Shown here: piece after piece, positions 1-7,888 of the stretch | Position numbering within the stretch: position 1 is the first letter of the stretch | Layout: every line of letters starts with the position of its first letter | Assembly: GCA_030149995.1 (NCBI GenBank) | Contig: JASLGV010000206.1 | Span: forward strand, 1-9,569 | DNA length: 9,569 nt | Source of the DNA: Pedobacter sp. | GTDB taxonomy: Bacteria > Bacteroidota > Bacteroidia > Sphingobacteriales > Sphingobacteriaceae | Direction of reading: 5' to 3' | Translations under genes and position numbers: made by a program | Notes under the pieces: generated by a model | Told to the model about the DNA's origin: nothing | Seen by the model: the letters and a program-made list of their open reading frames with translations, nothing else | Databases searched by the model: none

Positions 1-1276
1 AGAAAATGGAAACCATCATACCTATGGCCACGCCTTTTAGCAAATCTGTAAGTAATACAGCCAGAATCGTTACCACGAAAGGCACAAACTGACTCCATCC
101 TTTATGATACATATGTTTAAAAAGGGCTATACGCGTTAATTTATAACCGGTAACCAATAAAATAGCAGCCAAACAAGAAAGCGGAATCATGTTGATTACA
201 TTTGGTATAAAGAGCAGCGACAGCAACAACCAAACACCATGAAAAATGGCACTCATTTTGGTTCGTCCGCCGGCATTTACATTGGCCGAACTTCTAACAA
301 TTACAGAAGTCATCGGTAAACCACCCAGCATACCACTTGCCATATTTCCTACACCTTGTGCAATCAATTCGCGGTTCGTTGGAGAAACCCTTTTAATCGG
401 GTCGATCTTATCTACCGCTTCTATACTTAACAATGTTTCCAGACTGGCAACAACGGCAATTGTAACAGCTACTACATACACATCTTTATTGCCAAGGGCC
501 GAGAAATCAGGCATTGTAAACAAGCCAATAAAGCCGTTCCAGCCTTCAAAAACCGGAATAGACACGATCTGATCGGTTCTGAATTCGAAGGCCGTACCTT
601 TAAATGCAACATAACCGGTAATACCGAGCAAAACCACCAGCAAAGGCGCAGGCACAATGCTTAATTTTTTAAATTTAGGCCAAAAAATCAAAATCAGGAT
701 GGACAGTATACTGATTACAATAGCAGCAACACTAAAATGACTAAAAGCCGCTCCAATGGCCGAAAACGTATTTTCCTGGTCGTTCTGGAAAAAACCTTCA
801 TCACCCGGAAAATCAGAATCTATGCCCAGTGCATGTGGCAATTGTTTTAAAATAAGGATCAATCCAATTGCAGCCAGCATACCTTCAATTACACTTGAAG
901 GAAAATAATTACCAATGGTACCAGCTTTTATAAAACCCAGTATCAATTGAAATACACCTGCAAGAACTACTGCAAGTAAAAAGGTCTGATAAGTGCCCAA
1001 TTGCGCAATGGCACCTAAAACGATTACGGTTAATCCCGCAGCCGGACCGGTTACGCTTAATTGAGATCCACTAAATGCTGCAACCACGATTCCACCCACT
1101 ATCCCCGATATGATACCTGCAAATAAAGGGGCGCCCGAGGCCAGTGCAATACCCAAACAAAGCGGTAAGGCCACCAGGAAAACCACAATACTTGCGGGTA
1201 AATCTTTCTTTAAATTCTTTTTAAGAATATAACTTTTCACGTCCGAACTTGAAAAAGCCGGCTTAAACTTTTGCAT
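1..1276 (-). CDS. SulP-family inorganic anion permease (3' end cut off by window edge)
   Basis: Inner-membrane secondary transporter of the SulP/SLC26 family, which moves sulfate, bicarbonate or other inorganic anions. The reading frame starts at the ATG at 1276-1274 and is open to the left edge, giving 425 complete codons without the C-terminus. After a hydrophilic, Lys-rich N-terminus (residues 1-25), hydrophobic segments alternate to the end. The conserved family stretch SGSQLSVTGPAAG lies at residues 69-81. A second conserved block runs from about 306 to 345 and includes GGLPMTSVIVRSSAN (318-332). The C-terminal STAS domain, if present, would lie outside the window. Bacteroidota relatives often sit beside a carbonic anhydrase gene, which suggests bicarbonate as a possible substrate, but that neighbour would be off the window, so the substrate stays open. 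The small membrane-protein gene upstream is on the same strand, 160 bp away. Family assignment is firm; substrate is not. Confidence 0.92.
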   Translation of the reverse strand, partial: MQKFKPAFSSSDVKSYILKKNLKKDLPASIVVFLVALPLCLGIALASGAPLFAGIISGIVGGIVVAAFSGSQLSVTGPAAGLTVIVLGAIAQLGTYQTFLLAVVLAGVFQLILGFIKAGTIGNYFPSSVIEGMLAAIGLILILKQLPHALGIDSDFPGDEGFFQNDQENTFSAIGAAFSHFSVAAIVISILSILILIFWPKFKKLSIVPAPLLVVLLGITGYVAFKGTAFEFRTDQIVSIPVFEGWNGFIGLFTMPDFSALGNKDVYVVAVTIAVVASLETLLSIEAVDKIDPIKRVSPTNRELIAQGVGNMASGMLGGLPMTSVIVRSSANVNAGGRTKMSAIFHGVWLLLSLLFIPNVINMIPLSCLAAILLVTGYKLTRIALFKHMYHKGWSQFVPFVVTILAVLLTDLLKGVAIGMMVSIF

Positions 1277-1436
1277 AACTTTATAATTATCTAATAAATT
1301 TTAACGAATATTTCGTGTTTTTAAAAGTCAGGTAATTGTCCGGGCTGTGCACAAATAACCATAGAGAATCCTTCAGCAATCTCTTAAATTACAAATACAT
1401 CAACCACAGAAAACCTGCTGTTAAACAATAAAATTT

Positions 1437-1784
1437 TTAGATAAAGTTAGGCGGCGGGGTTGGAACCGCAGGATGATATGGATCTACATATCTTTTGAAA
1501 TGCTCTATAAAACTGTTGTTAAGGTTAAAATGAGCCGACTCGTACAGTTCGTAAGAAAATGTACCGTAATTTAACAGCACATTTTTATAATCACTAAATT
1601 TAGCAGAATCTTTCGAAGCATCTTTTCCATTTTCATGCTCCAATTCGATTTGCATAATCACAGCATTCATAATGTCGCGGTCAATACCCGAAAAAAATAC
1701 AGGCGCACCAGAAATAACCATCTTTGAAAGAAAGATGCCCATAAATGCTGCAACGATTAAATATCTGTATTTTCTTAACTTCAT
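1437..1784 (-). CDS. Small membrane-anchored protein of unknown function
   Basis: I do not recognise this 115-residue protein. It begins with basic residues (MKLRKYR) followed by a hydrophobic stretch at about residues 8-31, which fits an uncleaved signal anchor or a signal peptide. The rest is polar and probably lies in the periplasm. The middle (about 32-75) is charged, with Glu/Asp/Lys-rich segments that look helical. The C-terminus has aromatic residues and His, and ends in a Pro-rich tail with the run PTPPP just before the last three residues. There are no cysteines and no catalytic motif I can name. It is transcribed in the same direction as the SulP permease gene 160 bp downstream, so a shared transcript is possible, although that gap could hold a separate promoter. 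A TAnnTTTG box lies 16 bp upstream of the start. Coding status is supported by the start context, the anchor and the lack of any competing frame; function is unknown. Confidence 0.72.
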   Translation of the reverse strand: MKLRKYRYLIVAAFMGIFLSKMVISGAPVFFSGIDRDIMNAVIMQIELEHENGKDASKDSAKFSDYKNVLLNYGTFSYELYESAHFNLNNSFIEHFKRYVDPYHPAVPTPPPNFI

Positions 1785-2069
1785 TATATACCTATAATTA
1801 CAAACTTACAAATTAAATGTTTTTGTAGAGATTAATATCCTGTAAAAAAAATGTAATTTAAATATTAAGACATCCTCTACATTCCATTTAACTAAGGTTA
1901 AAAAGTTCTATTTTAGCAGTCAATTAACTACATCAGACTAAACCGGCAAACAGAACAACCATGTCCGTTCCAATATAAAAAGCACATAATTACCACTACA
2001 AACCTTACTTAAAAACAATTTAACTTTTTCACCCCAAGAGAAAGGAGAAAAGGCTTACCAAATTCATCA
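1785..2069. other. Divergent intergenic spacer between the small membrane protein gene and the porin gene
   Basis: This 285-bp AT-rich spacer must carry promoters for both flanking genes. On the minus strand the best candidate is the box at 1801-1808. On the plus strand there is a near match to the -7 consensus, TAACTTTT, at 2021-2028, about 41 bp before the porin ATG, again without a clear -33 element. A purine-rich AAAGGAG at 2041-2047 resembles a Shine-Dalgarno sequence but is about 22 bases from the ATG, too far for normal use; no in-frame start codon lies between. GTAGAG near 1825 and CTCTAC near 1875 are complementary but too short and far apart to call a structure. I see no riboswitch, small gene or operator that can be named. 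Confidence 0.4.
1801..1808 (-). promoter_or_regulatory. Candidate Bacteroidota -7 promoter box upstream of the 115-residue membrane protein gene
   Basis: Read on the minus strand, the sequence is TAAGTTTG, an exact match to the Bacteroidota -7 consensus TAnnTTTG, ending 16 bp before the ATG at 1784. I see no clear TTG/TTTG -33 element at the usual 17-23 bp spacing, and the implied 5' leader would be only about 10 bases. An 8-mer with two free positions occurs often by chance in AT-rich DNA, so this is a weak call. Confidence 0.3.
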
Positions 2070-3305
2070 ATGAAAAATATTTTACTTTGGATTTTATTTA
2101 TTTTACCTGTTTGTCTGCATGCACAGAACAACAATGCACCTTCTACCTACGATCCGCATGAAATTGCCATTACCGGCTATCTGCAAACGCAATTTCAAAA
2201 AGCGCAAAGTAATGGCATCACCTCCTTTTCGGGAGGAGATTTTTCTGAAAATTCTGATAATCGCTTTCTCATCCGGCGGGGCAGACTCAAAATTGACCGT
2301 GTTGATAATTACACCAGTATTGTTTTCCAGCTGGATGCAACTCAAAATGGCTTGCAGCTCATGGATGCCTTTATTCAGTTAAGAGAACCGAAATACAAAG
2401 AAGTTATTTTTACTGCAGGTTTATTTAACCGTCCTTTTGGTTATTCAATAGTATATTCTTCGGGCTACCGCGATTTTCCGGAACGGCCACGGGTGTTCCA
2501 AACCCTGATGCCCCGCGAACGCGATATTGGCGCCATGATTGGCTACCGCCCACAAAGAATTGCTAAATTCTTAACCGCCGAACTGGCCGTTGTAAACGGA
2601 AGTGGTTTAACAGCCCGCGATTACGACTCGAAAAAAGACATCATCGGAAATCTTGCCTTTAAATTCGACAGCCTTCTGAATAAAAAATTCCATATTGGTT
2701 TTGGTGCTTCTATATATAAAGGGTATGTTAGAAGTGGTACTGATACTTATTATAAACCCACTGCTGGTAGTTATGTTGCCTATAACAGTCCAAATATAGA
2801 AGGAAGTTATCTTAAGCGGGATTATTATGGTGTTAATGCACAACTGCAATACGACAGTCCTTTGGGTGCAACTATTCTCAAAGGCGAGTATGTAGCCGGG
2901 AAACAACCAGGCATTGCCCCAACAACCAGTATTAAAGGGCCTTATGCCAGTCAGAGTTTTTCCGTGCAGCCTACCGGAAACCTGTACAGCAGGAATTTCA
3001 ATGGTTATTACATCTGGTTCACTCAAAAAATAGCTAAGACCAAACTATCGGCGCTTCTCTCTTACGATGTTTACGATCCGAATACCGATATCAAAGGCAT
3101 GCAAATTGGCAAACCCAACACTTTTACCACCGCCGCCGATATTAAATACAGTACCCTGGGCTATGGGGTAGCATACCAGGTAAACACCCGTCTAAAGTTT
3201 ACGGTTTACAACGAACATGTTAAAAATGAAGGCACCAGTCTATCCGACTTTTCGAGCGATCTGCGCGACGATGTATTTACCGCACGTTTGCAATACCGTT
3301 GGTAA
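2070..3305 (+). CDS. Outer-membrane porin of the phosphate-selective porin O/P family
   Basis: Predicted outer-membrane beta-barrel of 411 residues, the usual length for the OprO/OprP-like family. Residues 1-18 form a clear signal peptide, with a likely cut after LHA before Gln19. The mature protein opens with the strand ITGYLQTQFQ. It is followed by the family-typical block NRFLIRRGRLKIDR (about residues 65-78), with a Phe-rich strand and GLFNRPFGY further on. The chain is dominated by alternating polar/aromatic strands and ends in LQYRW, a terminal aromatic residue as expected for BAM-dependent barrel insertion. In Pseudomonas, OprP and OprO take up phosphate and polyphosphate. Bacteroidota members are numerous and mostly untested, so anion or phosphate specificity is only a family-level guess. 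No pst or pho genes are visible nearby. The gene is 30 bp upstream of pccB, with no terminator between them, so the two may be co-transcribed. Confidence 0.88.
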   Translation: MKNILLWILFILPVCLHAQNNNAPSTYDPHEIAITGYLQTQFQKAQSNGITSFSGGDFSENSDNRFLIRRGRLKIDRVDNYTSIVFQLDATQNGLQLMDAFIQLREPKYKEVIFTAGLFNRPFGYSIVYSSGYRDFPERPRVFQTLMPRERDIGAMIGYRPQRIAKFLTAELAVVNGSGLTARDYDSKKDIIGNLAFKFDSLLNKKFHIGFGASIYKGYVRSGTDTYYKPTAGSYVAYNSPNIEGSYLKRDYYGVNAQLQYDSPLGATILKGEYVAGKQPGIAPTTSIKGPYASQSFSVQPTGNLYSRNFNGYYIWFTQKIAKTKLSALLSYDVYDPNTDIKGMQIGKPNTFTTAADIKYSTLGYGVAYQVNTRLKFTVYNEHVKNEGTSLSDFSSDLRDDVFTARLQYRW

Positions 3306-3335
3306 TTCCTATTTTTAATGATGCAAACATAGGCC

Positions 3336-4877
3336 ATGGATAAAAAAATAGCTTTATTACAGGATAAGATAAAACAGGCCAGTCTTGGCGGCGGACAAGC
3401 CCGCATAGACAGTCAGCATCAAAAAGGAAAATTAACCGCCCGCGAGCGCATCCACTTTTTAATGGATGCGGGAAGTTTTGAAGAAATCGGCATGATGGTT
3501 ACCCACAGAAGTACCGATTTTGGAATGGAAAACGAAAAATACCTCGGAGATGGGGTAATTACCGGTTATGGAACCATACATGGCCGTTTAACCTATGTTT
3601 TCTCACAAGATTTTACGGTTTTTGGTGGCTCCCTTTCCGAAACATATGCCGAAAAAATCTGCAAACTGATGGATCTGGCCATGAAAAACGGGGCGCCTGT
3701 AATCGGTTTGAACGACAGCGGAGGGGCAAGAATTCAGGAAGGTGTGGTTTCGCTCGGTGGATATGCAGATATTTTTTACCGCAATGTGCAGGCATCCGGG
3801 GTAATTCCGCAGCTCTCTGCCATTATGGGTCCTTGTGCTGGCGGAGCCGTATATTCGCCTGCTATTACCGATTTTATCCTCATGGTCGAAAATACATCTT
3901 ATATGTTCGTAACCGGCCCCAATGTAGTTAAAACCGTTACCCATGAAGAAGTAACTTCCGAAGAACTTGGTGGTGCACACACCCATGCCACCAAATCGGG
4001 TGTAACACATTTTGCCTGTGCAAACGAAATAGAAGCCATCAGCTACATAAAAAAGCTGTTGAGCTATATGCCACAAAACTGTGAGGAAATAGCCGAAGCA
4101 TTACCATACGAATACGGTGATGAAAGTCGCCCGGCATTAAATGCAATACTGCCTCAAAATACCACGCAGCCTTACGATATACGCACCGTTATTGATGAAC
4201 TGGCTGATGCCGGCAGTTTCCTGGAAATACATAAAGATTATGCAGAAAATATGGTGGTTGGCTTTGCTCGGCTGGCAGGCAGAAGCATTGGTATTGTAGC
4301 CAATCAGCCGGCATATCTTGCCGGTGTACTGGACAGCAATTCATCGAATAAGGCAGCACGCTTTGTCAGGTTTTGCGATTGTTTTAACATACCGCTACTT
4401 GTACTGGAAGATGTTCCTGGTTTTCTGCCGGGAACCGATCAGGAATGGAACGGCATCATTACCAATGGAGCAAAACTTCTTTACGCATTTAGCGAAGCAA
4501 CTGTTCCACGCATCACCGTTATTACCCGGAAGGCATACGGAGGCGCTTACGATGTAATGAACAGCAAACACATTGGTGCCGATATGAACTATGCCTGGCC
4601 AGGTGCAGAAATTGCGGTAATGGGTGCCAAAGGTGCCGCAGAAATTATCTTTAAAAAGGAAATAACCGCGGCAGCAGATCCGCAGCAGAAATGGCTTGAA
4701 AAAGAAAAGCTTTACTCAGATATCTTCGCCAATCCTTACCGCGCAGCAGAACGAGGGTTTATAGACGAAATTATAGAGCCTGCACAAACCAGAACCAAAC
4801 TGATAAAAGCGTTTAAAATGCTCGAGAACAAGGTGGTAAACAGCCCGCGCAAAAAACACGGCAACATGCCGCTTTAA
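3336..4877 (+). CDS. pccB: Acyl-CoA (propionyl-CoA) carboxylase, carboxyltransferase beta subunit
   Basis: A cytoplasmic carboxyltransferase that moves the carboxyl group from carboxybiotin to an acyl-CoA, most likely propionyl-CoA, giving methylmalonyl-CoA. The 513 residues match full family length, with two tandem crotonase-like halves. The N-terminal half has GGARIQEG (129-136) and the oxyanion-loop motif GPCAGGA (165-171). The C-terminal half has VPGFLPG (360-366) and GGAYDVM around Asp406. The equivalent residue in Streptomyces PccB, Asp422, favours propionyl-CoA, whereas acetyl-preferring enzymes carry Ile there, so Asp406 supports the PccB assignment. The C-terminus KKHGNMPL is the normal family ending, so the gene is complete. 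The partner subunit with biotin carboxylase and biotin carrier domains is absent from the window, and methylmalonyl-CoA mutase or epimerase genes are also not seen. No strong Shine-Dalgarno precedes the ATG, which is normal for this phylum. A hairpin terminator follows 31 bp after the stop. Confidence 0.95.
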   Translation: MDKKIALLQDKIKQASLGGGQARIDSQHQKGKLTARERIHFLMDAGSFEEIGMMVTHRSTDFGMENEKYLGDGVITGYGTIHGRLTYVFSQDFTVFGGSLSETYAEKICKLMDLAMKNGAPVIGLNDSGGARIQEGVVSLGGYADIFYRNVQASGVIPQLSAIMGPCAGGAVYSPAITDFILMVENTSYMFVTGPNVVKTVTHEEVTSEELGGAHTHATKSGVTHFACANEIEAISYIKKLLSYMPQNCEEIAEALPYEYGDESRPALNAILPQNTTQPYDIRTVIDELADAGSFLEIHKDYAENMVVGFARLAGRSIGIVANQPAYLAGVLDSNSSNKAARFVRFCDCFNIPLLVLEDVPGFLPGTDQEWNGIITNGAKLLYAFSEATVPRITVITRKAYGGAYDVMNSKHIGADMNYAWPGAEIAVMGAKGAAEIIFKKEITAAADPQQKWLEKEKLYSDIFANPYRAAERGFIDEIIEPAQTRTKLIKAFKMLENKVVNSPRKKHGNMPL

Positions 4878-4907
4878 ACTTCAGTAAGTTGTTTTAAAAT
4901 ATTTCTT

Positions 4908-4950
4908 AAGGTCCCGGTTTATGCCTCAAAAAGGATCACCGGGCCTTTTT
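4908..4950 (+). terminator. Intrinsic terminator after pccB
   Basis: The left arm at 4908-4918 (AAGGTCCCGGT) pairs with the right arm at 4938-4947 (ACCGGGCCTT), with one bulged T at 4912 and a 19-base loop. Six consecutive pairs, five of them G:C, sit next to the loop. The arm runs directly into a T tract (4946-4950), with a second T run a few bases later. It sits between the pccB stop and the MFS gene and separates the two transcripts. Confidence 0.75.
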
Positions 4951-5004
4951 GATTTTTTTAAAAATCTTTAACGACCTTTACTGCCGTAATTAAGATAGAC
5001 TAAA

Positions 5005-6200
5005 ATGTCAGGCACCCATACGCAGCTCTCCAAAACAGATATATTATTGATGGCCTTTTGCACCGGCCTGATTGTGGCAAATATTTATTATTGCCAGCCA
5101 CTCGTTATTCTGGTGGCTAAAGATTTTAACATTACAGAAAGTGTAGCCGGCCGCATTACTTACTTAACACAGGCCGGTTATGCCATCGGGTTATTTATGC
5201 TCGTACCGCTTGGCGATATGTTCGAACGTAAAAAGCAAATTATAATCATTACGGCACTTGCTATTGTGGCTTTACTGCTGGCCGCGGTTTCCAAAACTTT
5301 CTGGCTGCTCGAAATTGCTTCTGTATTGATAGGCGCCTGCTCCATTGTACCGCAGCTTATTCTTCCGCTGGCAGCCAACCTAAGTTCAGATGAAAACCGG
5401 GGTGCCAATATTGGCATGATTATGAGTGGCTTACTGGTGGGTATTCTGGCTTCGAGAGCTGTTAGTGGCAGTATCGGTTTCTGGTTAAACTGGCAAACCG
5501 TTTATTATATGGCTGCCATTATCTGCCTGTTGCTAATCATTCTGATGGCCAAGCGCTTTCCAAAAAGCTACCCTTCTTTTACCGGAAATTACAAAGAGCT
5601 GATGCGTTCCATGTTTGGCTATATTAAAACACAACCCGTTTTAAGAGAAGCGTCGATTATCAATTTTGTGGGTTTTGCCATCATCAGTGCATTCTGGACC
5701 ACCATGGTGTTGTTTCTGCAAGTCCGCCGTTCAGTTTCCAGACCTTGCAGATCGGCCTATTTGGTATTGCCGGTGCGGCGGGTGCGCTGGCAGCCCCCCT
5801 GGTCGGAAAATTAAGTGATGGCAGTAACCCACGTAAAAACCTGATGACGGGGTTTATTCTTCAACTAATAAGCATAGCATTGTTTTATTTTACGGGCAGT
5901 CACCTTTTTATCTTTATAATCGGCATTATATTAATTGATGTTGCCCAGCAAGCCATCCACGTAACCAATCAAACCCGCATTTACACCCTGATTCCTGAAG
6001 CAAGAAACCGGCTGAATACGATTTTCATGTCGGTCAGTTTTATTGGGGCCAGCTGCGGTTCGGCTATTGGCCTGTGGCTTTGGGATGCTGGCAAATGGCC
6101 TTTCTTCTGCTTTGGCATGCTTGGCCTCACCTTGCTGAATATGCTGATATATAAGTTTTATGGCCGCAAAAAAACGGTTAAACAAACAACCGGAATTTAA
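5005..6200 (+). pseudogene. Major facilitator superfamily transporter, disrupted by an apparent frameshift
   Basis: A 12-helix MFS drug/metabolite exporter-like protein split over two frames. The first frame (5005-5814) gives good MFS sequence up to Leu238 (FWTTMVLFL). It then becomes an Arg/Pro-rich run with no MFS character and stops at 5812-5814. The correct continuation lies in another frame from 5721 (SPPFSFQTLQIGLFG onward) to the stop at 6200. Joining the frames gives about 398 residues, the normal MFS length. The N-terminal half carries the loop 2-3 signature GDMFERKK (70-77). The C-terminal half has the matching loop 8-9 motif GKLSDGSNPRK. The sequence is otherwise undamaged: no second frameshift, no internal stop and normal composition. 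This points to a very recent mutation or a sequencing error rather than an old pseudogene. A GNAT gene starts 6 bp after the stop, suggesting one transcript. Substrate cannot be told. Confidence 0.85.
5719..5723 (+). other. Frameshift point in the MFS transporter gene
   Basis: The first frame makes sense through the CTG at 5716-5718 and the second from the AGT at 5721-5723, leaving only two bases (CA) between them. One added base would restore the gene, for example CAA-AGT in place of CA-AGT, giving Leu-Gln-Ser-Pro-Pro. The simplest reading is loss of one A from a short A run. There is no slippery heptamer or obvious downstream pseudoknot to suggest programmed frameshifting. The nearby run of six C at 5794-5799 is not the cause, because the second frame already reads correctly through it. 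Confidence 0.8.
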
Positions 6201-6206
6201 TTATAC

Positions 6207-6626
6207 ATGAACACAATTCAGATAGAACAGATTTTTCCTTCTTTAACCTGGCGCATCCGTCACGAAACCATGTATCCCGAAGCACCTTTCGACATGGTAA
6301 AACTGAAAGATGATTTTGAAGGCACACACTTTGGTCTTTACGAACACCATCGGTTAACCGGTGTGGTTTCTCTCTTTCAAAATGGCCGGGAGGCACAATT
6401 CAGAAAACTGGCTGTTTTACCATCTGCACAGAAAAAGGGTTATGGAAAACTGCTGATGGAATATCTCATGGACTTTTGTAAAATACAAAACATAAAAAAA
6501 CTTTGGTGCAACGCACGGGTCAATGCTAAAGATTTTTATATTAAATTTGGCTTTAACGCTACCGATGTAACCTTTAGTAAAGATGGTTACGATTTTGTAA
6601 TTATGGAGAAATACTTAACCGAATAA
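6207..6626 (+). CDS. GNAT-family N-acetyltransferase
   Basis: A 139-residue cytoplasmic acetyltransferase that would move an acetyl group from acetyl-CoA to an amine. It is a single GNAT domain. Motif A is clear at about residues 66-87, a strand (FRKLAVLP) followed by the acetyl-CoA pyrophosphate loop QKKGYG (75-80) and a helix (KLLMEYLMDF). Motif B follows, with NARVNAKDFYIKFGF (102-116), the typical ending where a Tyr and a Phe flank the last strand. The N-terminal 60 residues hold the variable acceptor-binding part. The length is normal and the protein looks complete. The start codon is 6 bp after the MFS stop, so it is probably translated from the same mRNA. An exporter next to an acetyltransferase can indicate resistance to a small amine compound, but that is only a guess; the acceptor is unknown. 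Confidence 0.88.
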   Translation: MNTIQIEQIFPSLTWRIRHETMYPEAPFDMVKLKDDFEGTHFGLYEHHRLTGVVSLFQNGREAQFRKLAVLPSAQKKGYGKLLMEYLMDFCKIQNIKKLWCNARVNAKDFYIKFGFNATDVTFSKDGYDFVIMEKYLTE

Positions 6627-6711
6627 CCTCCTGTTTATAAAATGCAATCTCATTTTACAACCTTCGTTTTTCTGACATACAGAAGAATGAATAATTTATA
6701 GAATTAAAAAA

Positions 6712-7830
6712 ATGGCGAAGAAAAAAGACGAAGAAAACAAAAAAAAGCATGTTTCTGTAGTAACTAAAAAATCACTTCAGTTTTTTGAAACATACATCAA
6801 TAATCCGGCACCTACAGGTTATGAATGGGAAGGCCAGAAATTATGGTTAAATTATTTAAAACCTTATATAGACGAACACTTCATTGATAACTACGGAACA
6901 GCTGTTGGGGTAATCAATCCTAAAGCAGATTACAAAGTTGTTATTGAGGCGCATGCCGATGAAATTTCCTGGTATGTAAATTACATCACGGCCGATGGTT
7001 TAATTTATGTAATCCGCAATGGTGGTTCCGATCATCAGATTGCGCCTTCTAAAAGGGTAAACATCCACACAGAAAAAGGATTGGTTAAAGCTGTTTTCGG
7101 ATGGCCGGCTATCCATACCCGCCATGGAGAAAAAGAACAGGCGCCTGAGCTTAAAAATATTTTCCTCGATTGCGGTTGCACCAGCAAAGAAGAAGTAGAA
7201 AACCTGGGCATCCATGTAGGTTGTGTAATTACCTACGAAGATGAATTTATGATTTTAAACGACCGTTATTATGTAGGCCGTGCCCTGGATAACCGTGCAG
7301 GTGGTTTCATGATTGCCGAAGTAGCGCGTCTGCTTAAAGAAAATAAGAAAAAACTTCCTTTTGCCTTATATATCGTAAACTCGGTACAGGAAGAAATTGG
7401 TTTACGTGGTGCAGAAATGATTGCTCAGCGCATTAAGCCACATGTGGCCATTGTAACCGATGTTACACACGATACCACCACCCCAATGATTAATAAAAAT
7501 ACACAGGGTGATCTATCTGCCGGAAAAGGCCCGGTTGTTTCTTACGCACCAGCGGTACAAACCAATCTGAATAAATTACTCATTAAAACAGCTGAGAAAA
7601 ACGACATTCCTTTTCAAAGACAAGCTTCTTCGCGTTCTACAGGTACAGATACCGATGCTTTTGCCTACTCAAACGGCGGGGTACCTTCGGCCTTAATATC
7701 ACTCCCTTTAAGATATATGCACACCACCGTAGAAATGGTACATAAAGAAGATGTGGATAATGTAATCCGTCTGATTTACGAAAGCTTGCTTAACATTGAA
7801 GCAGGACAAGACTTCAGAGAGTTCAAATAG
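6712..7830 (+). CDS. M42-family metallo-aminopeptidase
   Basis: A cytoplasmic dinuclear-metal aminopeptidase of MEROPS family M42 (glutamyl/deblocking aminopeptidase, FrvX/YsdC group; some relatives are misnamed endoglucanase). The family forms large tetrahedral dodecamers that trim peptides left by the proteasome or other proteases. The 372 residues match family length. By comparison with the Pyrococcus TET enzymes the metal ligands are His81 (in HADE), bridging Asp193 (in DNR), Glu228, Asp250 (in TDVTHD) and His337 (in YMHTT). Glu227 of the EE pair is the expected catalytic base. All are present, so the enzyme should be active. The N-terminus is unusually Lys/Glu-rich (residues 2-13) before the first helix, with no signal peptide. 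The gene stands alone: 85 bp separate it from the acetyltransferase gene, and a strong terminator follows five bases after its stop. Exact peptide preference cannot be read from sequence. Confidence 0.93.
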   Translation: MAKKKDEENKKKHVSVVTKKSLQFFETYINNPAPTGYEWEGQKLWLNYLKPYIDEHFIDNYGTAVGVINPKADYKVVIEAHADEISWYVNYITADGLIYVIRNGGSDHQIAPSKRVNIHTEKGLVKAVFGWPAIHTRHGEKEQAPELKNIFLDCGCTSKEEVENLGIHVGCVITYEDEFMILNDRYYVGRALDNRAGGFMIAEVARLLKENKKKLPFALYIVNSVQEEIGLRGAEMIAQRIKPHVAIVTDVTHDTTTPMINKNTQGDLSAGKGPVVSYAPAVQTNLNKLLIKTAEKNDIPFQRQASSRSTGTDTDAFAYSNGGVPSALISLPLRYMHTTVEMVHKEDVDNVIRLIYESLLNIEAGQDFREFK

Positions 7831-7834
7831 ATTT

Positions 7835-7868
7835 AAAAAAGGCAGCAATTTTCATTGCTGCCTTTTTT
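7835..7868 (+). terminator. Strong intrinsic terminator after the M42 peptidase gene
   Basis: A perfect 9-bp stem, GGCAGCAAT (7841-7849) with ATTGCTGCC (7854-7862), and a 4-base loop TTTC, followed by six T (7863-7868). Six A precede the stem (7835-7840) and can extend it, so it could work in both directions. It ends the peptidase transcript and means the next gene needs its own promoter. Confidence 0.93.
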
Positions 7869-7888
7869 GCGTAACCGGAAAAATAAAT

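Noticed and set aside
246..657. Open frames on both strands inside the SulP region (plus-strand 246-572 and minus-strand 472-657)
   Set aside because: They overlap the long SulP permease frame, which carries strong family motifs; these are shadow frames.
1419..1432. GTTAAACAATAAA occurs here and again at about 9534-9546
   Set aside because: A short AT-rich word seen twice 8 kb apart with different flanks; expected by chance in DNA of this composition and not evidence for att sites or a repeat element.
1825..1880. GTAGAG near 1825 and CTCTAC near 1875 as a possible leader structure
   Set aside because: Only six complementary bases with a loop of more than 40; no extended stem or known riboswitch core.
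2041..2047. AAAGGAG as Shine-Dalgarno of the porin gene
   Set aside because: It is about 22 bases from the ATG and no in-frame start codon lies nearer; leaders in this phylum usually lack a working Shine-Dalgarno.
2084..2087. Lipoprotein signal around Cys15 of the porin
   Set aside because: The residues before the Cys (Leu-Pro-Val) do not fit a lipobox, and LHA before Gln19 is a better signal peptidase I site for a barrel protein.
5794..5799. Run of six C as the possible cause of the MFS frameshift
   Set aside because: The second frame already reads as normal MFS protein upstream of and across this run, so the shift must lie earlier, near 5719-5723.
6638..6657. Hairpin TAAAATG/CATTTTA after the acetyltransferase gene
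   Set aside because: A 7-bp stem with only one G:C pair and no T tract directly after it; too weak to call a terminator.
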